Below are positions 59,617 through 64,000 of a stretch of 64,000 nt of DNA, piece by piece. Each line of letters opens with the position of its first letter. Position 1 is the stretch's first letter. Origin of the DNA: Flexistipes sp. (GTDB lineage: Bacteria > Chrysiogenota > Deferribacteres > Deferribacterales > Flexistipitaceae); NCBI RefSeq assembly GCF_036172515.1, contig NZ_JAXKVW010000007.1:49516-113515 (forward strand), given 5' to 3'. The notes under the pieces were generated by a model that saw only the letters and a list, made by a program, of their open reading frames with translations, was not told where the DNA came from and did not search any database. Both the position numbers and the translations under genes were made by a program.

Positions 59617-60453
59617 ATGAAAATTTTGAAATATTTGAGCTTAGTTGCTCTGGTTGTTTCATTTGCTTTCGCATGTGCAAAAGCTCCGGTAAAGATGTAT
59701 GACGACACAAAAGCTGCGCTAAATGTTGCAGAACAGAGTAATGCCAAAGAGTGTGCCACAGAAGAGTATAATGCAGCCATGGAAGAACTTAAAGCTGCTG
59801 AAGAGCAGATGGAAGAAGCCAAAGATCATACTTTCAAAGGCAAGTATTACGATGCTGCTGAAAAAAGGCTGAAAGCTGCACAGGAAAAAGCTGCAGAAGC
59901 TGAAAGAGTGGCAAAGGCTATGTCCAAAAAGAACGATAGGGCAGCAGCCGAGCTTGAGGAATTAGGCAAAGAGCTTGATGCTATTGAAGCGGATGCACAA
60001 AAATATAACGTTGGAAATTATGATGAACTTGAGGCAAAATACGAAGAGGCTCAGGAAAATATTGACGATTGTGAACCGGGCAAGGCTAACGCTTTGATCG
60101 ATGAAATTAAAGCAGGGCTGCAGGATGCCAAAGAAGAGATTGCAGCTGCAAAAGCTGAGGAAATGAAAGAAAGTATGGCGGCGGAAGAGGAAACTACTAA
60201 AGAATCCTCAGGTGTAGAAAAATATACTGTTGTTAAAGGTGATACACTTTGGGATATTTCCGACAGAAAATACATGAACCCCTTTATGTGGCCTCTTATA
60301 TACTGGGCTAATAAAGATGAAATCAAAGATCCTGATCTGATATTTCCCGGACAGATCTTTAACATCAATAAAGATTATTACTATAGTGAAAAAGAAGAAG
60401 CCATTAATTTCGCTAAGACTAGAGGACCTTGGTCACTCTTTGACGGAAAATAA
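59617..60453 (+). CDS. Coiled-coil lipoprotein with C-terminal LysM domain
   Basis: 278 residues from ATG 59617 behind GGAGGG. The signal peptide is LKYLSLVALVVSFAFAC, with Cys near residue 20; the lipobox AFAC is a slightly unusual form. Residues 25-200 are Ala/Glu/Lys-rich and strongly helical. A LysM domain follows (about 208-260, YTVVKGDTLWDISDRKYMNPFMWPLIYWANKDEI), which binds peptidoglycan. The layout suggests an outer-membrane lipoprotein tethering to the wall by LysM. It is flanked by its own promoter and terminator. Confidence 0.85.
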   Translation: MKILKYLSLVALVVSFAFACAKAPVKMYDDTKAALNVAEQSNAKECATEEYNAAMEELKAAEEQMEEAKDHTFKGKYYDAAEKRLKAAQEKAAEAERVAKAMSKKNDRAAAELEELGKELDAIEADAQKYNVGNYDELEAKYEEAQENIDDCEPGKANALIDEIKAGLQDAKEEIAAAKAEEMKESMAAEEETTKESSGVEKYTVVKGDTLWDISDRKYMNPFMWPLIYWANKDEIKDPDLIFPGQIFNINKDYYYSEKEEAINFAKTRGPWSLFDGK

Positions 60454-60498
60454 GGCTTAAGCTTCCATTGATGAAGATATAAGTGAATGAAATATGTA

Positions 60499-60532
60499 AA
60501 GGGGATCTCTTTTGGGATCCCCTTCTTTATTA
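60499..60532 (+). terminator. Terminator after the LysM gene, abutting the sspB-like start
   Basis: AAGGGGATC (60499-60507) pairs with GATCCCCTT (60516-60524), followed by CTTTATTA. The next start codon is at 60540. Confidence 0.85.
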
Positions 60533-60539
60533 ATTATTT

Positions 60540-60965
60540 ATGAGTAAATTTAAGAAACAGGTTCTGGAATTACTTTTTGATTTTTACGATAAATTTTATA
60601 TGCATGTTGTTCCTGCCGGCGATATACGTATAGGTGAAAGAGGCTTTATAGGTAATGAGAGTGAGCATGGTCTTGTGCTTGTTTTCAGTGCTTCATCGTA
60701 TAAAAACCTGAGATGGGATGATCATGCCCTTTATGCAGATATGCGTTTTTCGGGCAAATGGGAGTCACTTGTTATCCCCTTTCAATCGATTGTTACTGTT
60801 TTTGACGACCCCGGTAAACCGGATTTTGTTTTTAAATTTTCGATGTATACAGAAAAAGAGTCCGACGGTAAGAATAAAGATAAACAAAAATCTGCTGATA
60901 AATCCAGGGTGAAGTCTTCAAACGGGAAAATCGTTAAGGTTGATTTTTCCAGAAAGGATGACTAA
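60540..60965 (+). CDS. sspB: SspB-like ClpXP adaptor protein
   Basis: 141 residues. The SspB fold pattern is visible: LLFDFYDKFYMHVVP, GLVLVFSASSYKNLRWDDHALYADMRFSGKWESLVIPFQSIVTVFDDP. A disordered Lys/Ser linker leads to a short C-terminal motif IVKVDFSRKD that resembles the ClpX-binding tail of SspB. SspB hands ssrA-tagged proteins to ClpXP. Similarity is family-level only. No ribosome site is visible because the LysM gene terminator ends just before the ATG. Confidence 0.65.
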   Translation: MSKFKKQVLELLFDFYDKFYMHVVPAGDIRIGERGFIGNESEHGLVLVFSASSYKNLRWDDHALYADMRFSGKWESLVIPFQSIVTVFDDPGKPDFVFKFSMYTEKESDGKNKDKQKSADKSRVKSSNGKIVKVDFSRKDD

Positions 60966-62082
60966 TTTGAATAAATTTTTTGATGAACTAATACCGATTC
61001 TTTCCTATGAGATATTCAATGTCAATGTCGGCGAAATGCTGGCTGCCTTTGGTATCCTTTTACTTTTTTTCATTTTAAAGCATGTATTATTAAATATCGT
61101 ATTTTATTTTTTGAAGAAAGCGACAAAAAAAACACTGAGTTCTTTTGATGATGATTTGGTGGAGATTGTTAAACCGCCTCTAAGTCTCACTATTACAGCA
61201 ACAGGTTTTTTTCTGGCAATAAATGTTTTTACATTTACAAAAGATATAGATCTTCTTCTTTTGAATATTTATAAGACTTTTTTGATAGGCAGTTTTTTCT
61301 GGGTATTATACAGAGCCGAAAATCTGCTTAAAATATTTATGGAAAAATATGCCTATAAAAAACAGATAGAAATTGCCGTTGAATTTCTACCTCTTTTTAG
61401 AAAACTCATAAGAGCAGCCCTTATTGTGTTTGCTGTAACCATTATTATTCAGGAATGGGGATATAATATCGGAGCCATTATCACAGGGCTTGGAATAGGC
61501 GGGCTCGCTGTGGCTCTTGCAGCAAAAGATACTCTTGCCAATTTTTTCGGCAGCCTTATGATTATCATGGATCGTCCGTTTGCAATCGGTGACTGGATCG
61601 TTGTTACAGACATAGAAGGGGTTGTGGAGGAAATCGGTTTCAGAACGACTAAAATAAGAACTTTTGAAAAAGCGCTTGTTTCAGTTCCCAATTCCAAAAT
61701 TGCAACCGACAATGTTACAAACTGGTCACGCAGGGATTCCCGCCGTATTAAATGCAAGGTGGGGGCAACCTACTCAACACCGCCGGCATCGCTGAAAAGA
61801 GCTGTAAGTGATATCAATGATATGCTTGTCAATCATAAAAATATAAACAACGATATGATAATGGTCTATTTCGATGAGTTTGCTGCCAGTTCTCTTAATA
61901 TATTTGTTTATTGTTTTGCTGCCACATCAACCTGGGCTGAATATCTTGCCATTAAGCAGGATGTATATTTTAATATTATGGATATATTTCAAAAACATGA
62001 CATAAGTTTTGCTTTTCCGTCCATGTCTTTATATCATGAAACTGATGATGAAAGCCCATTGATTGTCAAACAGAAAGATTAA
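60958..62082 (+). CDS. Mechanosensitive ion channel (MscS family)
   Basis: About 374 residues from ATG 60958, which overlaps the sspB stop. An alternative start is TTG 60967, better spaced from AAAGG. Membrane spans are near residues 24-50, 70-95, 105-120 and 150-180. The pore helix and beta domain of MscS are visible in IGAIITGLGIGGLAVALAAKDTLANFFGSLMIIMDRPFAIGDWIV and GVVEEIGFRTTKIRTFEKALVSVPNSKI. It releases osmolytes on hypo-osmotic shock. It converges with mqnA, overlapping by 17 bases. Confidence 0.93.
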   Translation: MTNLNKFFDELIPILSYEIFNVNVGEMLAAFGILLLFFILKHVLLNIVFYFLKKATKKTLSSFDDDLVEIVKPPLSLTITATGFFLAINVFTFTKDIDLLLLNIYKTFLIGSFFWVLYRAENLLKIFMEKYAYKKQIEIAVEFLPLFRKLIRAALIVFAVTIIIQEWGYNIGAIITGLGIGGLAVALAAKDTLANFFGSLMIIMDRPFAIGDWIVVTDIEGVVEEIGFRTTKIRTFEKALVSVPNSKIATDNVTNWSRRDSRRIKCKVGATYSTPPASLKRAVSDINDMLVNHKNINNDMIMVYFDEFAASSLNIFVYCFAATSTWAEYLAIKQDVYFNIMDIFQKHDISFAFPSMSLYHETDDESPLIVKQKD

Positions 62083-62842
62083 GGGGCGGAAATTTTTTGA
62101 TTTCTCCAATTTCCCGGGCAAGCTTGTAAAATTTTATTAGTCCGCAAATATGTTTCTCCGTAAGATTGTAGTTAATAATATCCCAGTAGTCCAGTATTTG
62201 GTATGATGTCAAGCCTTTAAAACTGTATTCTTCCAGAAGTGCCGCAAGATTTTTTTGTGAGTCTACTTTTATATTTACAAGATTTTTGTGCAGTCGTTTT
62301 ATATCCTCGGTTCCTTCCCATTTACTGTCTGCTATCCAGAGTGCGAAAACAAAAGGGTAGCCGGAAAACTGAAACCAGTGAAATCCCAGATCATACACGT
62401 ACTTATAGTCGTTATTGTAGTAACTGAAAAGTGCTTTGTCACCTATCAGCAGTACGGCATCACTATTATCAAAATCATTTGTGAAGGATACTTTTACATT
62501 AAAATAATATTTAAGGAGTATTTTTAATAAAACAACACTGGTGCCCGACTCCTCGGTCAAAAAAACAGTTGCATTTTCCAGCTTATCAATTTTTTTACTG
62601 CTGAACAGGCAGACGCTCTTGACATCTCCCGCCGAGCTGATGGAAATATCCGGTATAATAATATATTTCCGCGGATTCCTTGCATACTCTATACTGCTGC
62701 AAACGCCGACATCAACCCCTCTTTCCCGAATCATTTTATTCAGGAAAGAAGGTGTGCCCCTTACAAAGTCATATTCTTTGATTTTCTTTAAATAGTAAAA
62801 AATGGGATACACATTTGCGTAACGGATTTCACCTATTTTCAT
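62066..62842 (-). CDS. mqnA: Chorismate dehydratase MqnA (futalosine menaquinone pathway)
   Basis: 258 residues. It dehydrates chorismate to 3-enolpyruvoyl-benzoate, the first committed step of menaquinone synthesis by the futalosine route. The periplasmic-binding-protein-like fold shows GEIRYANVYPIFYYL, VDVGVCSSIEYAR, VCLFSSKKI, LTEESGTSVVLLKILL and YDLGFHWFQFSGYPFVFALWI. ATG 62842 lies 2 bases after the mntP stop. Menaquinol is the likely electron donor for the two PsrC-like anchors in this window. Confidence 0.9.
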   Translation of the reverse strand: MKIGEIRYANVYPIFYYLKKIKEYDFVRGTPSFLNKMIRERGVDVGVCSSIEYARNPRKYIIIPDISISSAGDVKSVCLFSSKKIDKLENATVFLTEESGTSVVLLKILLKYYFNVKVSFTNDFDNSDAVLLIGDKALFSYYNNDYKYVYDLGFHWFQFSGYPFVFALWIADSKWEGTEDIKRLHKNLVNIKVDSQKNLAALLEEYSFKGLTSYQILDYWDIINYNLTEKHICGLIKFYKLAREIGEIKKFPPLNLSV

Positions 62843-62844
62843 TT

Positions 62845-63390
62845 TTACACCACTAAAAATTTTATTCCTATTGCTACAAGAACAACTGCTCCAAAATATT
62901 CAGCGTACCTGCCGATAAAATGCCGGCTGAGGCTTCCGAAATAGACACCTGCGAATGTAAAGGCAATGCATACAATACCGATTACAGAAGCCGGAATAAA
63001 GATATTGCCTGGGAAGAGTGCAAGGGATATACCAACTCCCAGAGCGTCCATGCTTGTTGCAACCGATAAAAATATTAGGGAAAGTCCTTTTGTGGGATCT
63101 GTTGTATAGCATCTTTCGGAATCCGAAACCGTGGCATCTTTTATCATTTTATATGCAATTATAAAAAGTATAATTCCCGCTATAATGTTAAGATTGGATG
63201 TGTATTTGAGCAGTATTCTACCGAAAAATGCACCTATCAGGGGCATAAGGAACTGAAATAATCCGAAATGCCACGAAAGTCTGAAATAGTGTCTTGGACG
63301 GTTAAACCTGCAGCCTACACCGAAGGCGACACTGAAAGCATCTATACTCATTGCCACTGCAATTAACAGTACTTCCCAAATATTAAGCAT
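62845..63390 (-). CDS. mntP: Manganese efflux pump MntP
   Basis: 181 residues from ATG 63390 (GTG 63405 also possible), with six hydrophobic spans. The two paired motifs of the family, AMSIDAFSVAFGVG near residue 15 and ATSMDALGVGISLALFPGN near residue 100, carry the membrane aspartates needed for Mn export. The gene is followed by mqnA 2 bases later. Whether manganese is the only substrate cannot be read here. Confidence 0.9.
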   Translation of the reverse strand: MLNIWEVLLIAVAMSIDAFSVAFGVGCRFNRPRHYFRLSWHFGLFQFLMPLIGAFFGRILLKYTSNLNIIAGIILFIIAYKMIKDATVSDSERCYTTDPTKGLSLIFLSVATSMDALGVGISLALFPGNIFIPASVIGIVCIAFTFAGVYFGSLSRHFIGRYAEYFGAVVLVAIGIKFLVV

Positions 63391-64000
63391 TTGAGTAGAT
63401 ATCACAATTTTGCTTTCTAATCAAATTTAAAAAGTTAGTTTGACAATTATTCGATTGTGTGGAAATTATAAGCAGAAACGCAAATATATTTGTTATATAA
63501 AAACAGAGATTGCCCGGTTTCAGTTCGTTCCGATCGGAAGGATGCCGGCGACCGTAACGGTGAGATCTCTACTGTTATATTGCAAAGAGACCTCTCCGCT
63601 TCGGTCGAGGTGACATAAAACTGTCTAGCATCCGCCTTGGGCGGATAAATAGGATGTTGCACATATTTACCAGTCTAAAAGACTGGTGTTAGCCGCAGGC
63701 ATTCTCTCGACCGGAGCGTAGCGGAGAGATCTCAGACGTTGTTTGACCAAAGTACCCTCTCTTGCATCTCCCCCTAATCCAGGGGGGACAATGATTCCCC
63801 TCCTAAGATAGGAGGGGTTAGGAGTGGTATGAAATTAAGTTGTTTGACGATAGAGACCTCTCGACTACGCTCGAGGTGACAAGTTTCTACTTTTTGTCAT
63901 CGTATATTAAGAAAGCAGGAAAAATTGTTTAACAGGCTATTAAAAAGTTGTATAAGGTTCCAGAGCACTGAAGGTGATAAAGGACATGATTGTCATTGGT
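63391..64000. repeat. Palindromic repeat mosaic, no supportable gene
   Basis: The stretch 63588-63615 (gagacctctccgcttcggtcgag) pairs with 63703-63732. ATCCGCC-TTG-GGCGGAT is at 63630-63646, ACCAGTC-TAAAA-GACTGGT at 63670-63688 and CCCCTCCTA-AGA-TAGGAGGGG at 63797-63817. GAGACCTCTCGA/TCGAGGTGAC recurs at 63854-63880. This is a cluster of unrelated dispersed palindromes. A frame opens at GTG 63974 (or ATG 63986) but is cut by the window edge and cannot be judged. Confidence 0.7.

Noticed and set aside
63447..63662. 71-codon minus-strand frame in the terminal repeat region
   Set aside because: It lies across palindromic repeats and has no ribosome site or protein-like character.
63974..64000. 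Partial gene starting at GTG 63974 or ATG 63986
   Set aside because: At most nine codons before the window ends, so nothing can be said about it.
1..64000. tRNA, rRNA, CRISPR array, integrase or phage genes
   Set aside because: Read through all gaps on both strands; none is recognisable.

Overview
The window reads as a stretch of chromosome from a low-GC (visibly AT-rich), Gram-negative, anaerobic or microaerophilic respiring bacterium. The evidence is outer-membrane style lipoproteins, an ExbB-ExbD-TonB energiser, menaquinone made by the futalosine route (MqnA), and two complex iron-sulfur molybdoenzymes of the polysulfide/thiosulfate reductase type. This gene mix resembles the Deferribacterota (Flexistipes, Deferribacter and relatives). 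That placement is inference from gene content, not from a marker-gene comparison. No rRNA, tRNA, CRISPR array, phage or plasmid gene is visible.

Layout. 0-8.7 kb: the 3' part of aconitase, then smc, ftsY, an unrecognised gene, a spore-photoproduct-lyase-like radical SAM gene and thiol peroxidase. 9.3-21.1 kb: an anaerobic respiration island. It has two convergent three-gene operons, each with a catalytic molybdoprotein carrying a Tat signal, a four-cluster ferredoxin and a NrfD/PsrC membrane anchor. Around them are two DUF134 regulators, a DUF5320 protein, a NifX/NifB-domain protein and a CoA-disulfide-reductase-like flavoprotein. Palindromic sites lie in front of both catalytic genes. 21.1-21.5 kb: a transposase-less MITE with a perfect 9-bp target duplication. 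21.6-30.4 kb: surE, a 41-residue lipoprotein, a large TPR protein followed by exbB-exbD-tonB, a MidA/NDUFAF7 methyltransferase, a YhcC radical SAM protein and cardiolipin synthase. 30.4-37.5 kb: Hsp20 and PepD, then a minus-strand run of fbp, endonuclease IV, an isochorismatase-like hydrolase, a phosphotransferase/P-loop kinase fusion and a metallo-beta-lactamase-fold protein. 37.9-40.9 kb: two LPP20-like lipoproteins flanking a secreted transglutaminase-like protein.

41.1-54.7 kb is the conserved translation/RNA block: rimP-nusA-ylxR-infB-ylxP-rbfA-truB-rpsO-pnp, then dut, tsaB, rimI, a YdcH-like gene, metK and a transhydrogenase-like flavoprotein. 54.7-63.4 kb holds folK, a cytidylate-kinase-like gene, a PPC-domain gene, hisS, aspS, a LysM lipoprotein, an SspB-like adaptor, a mechanosensitive channel, mqnA and mntP. 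The last 600 bases are a mosaic of palindromic repeats without a supportable gene.

How the parts fit. The respiration island would take electrons from menaquinol (mqnA is in the window) through the PsrC-like anchors and ferredoxins to the molybdenum site, probably to reduce a sulfur compound. The substrate cannot be read from sequence. The most interesting signals are the paired molybdoenzyme operons with shared palindromes and DUF134 regulators, the MITE, terminator-like hairpins placed directly in front of start codons (smc, rimP, dut, sspB), a dispersed intergenic repeat in front of smc and pepD, and the small lipoprotein/transglutaminase cluster.
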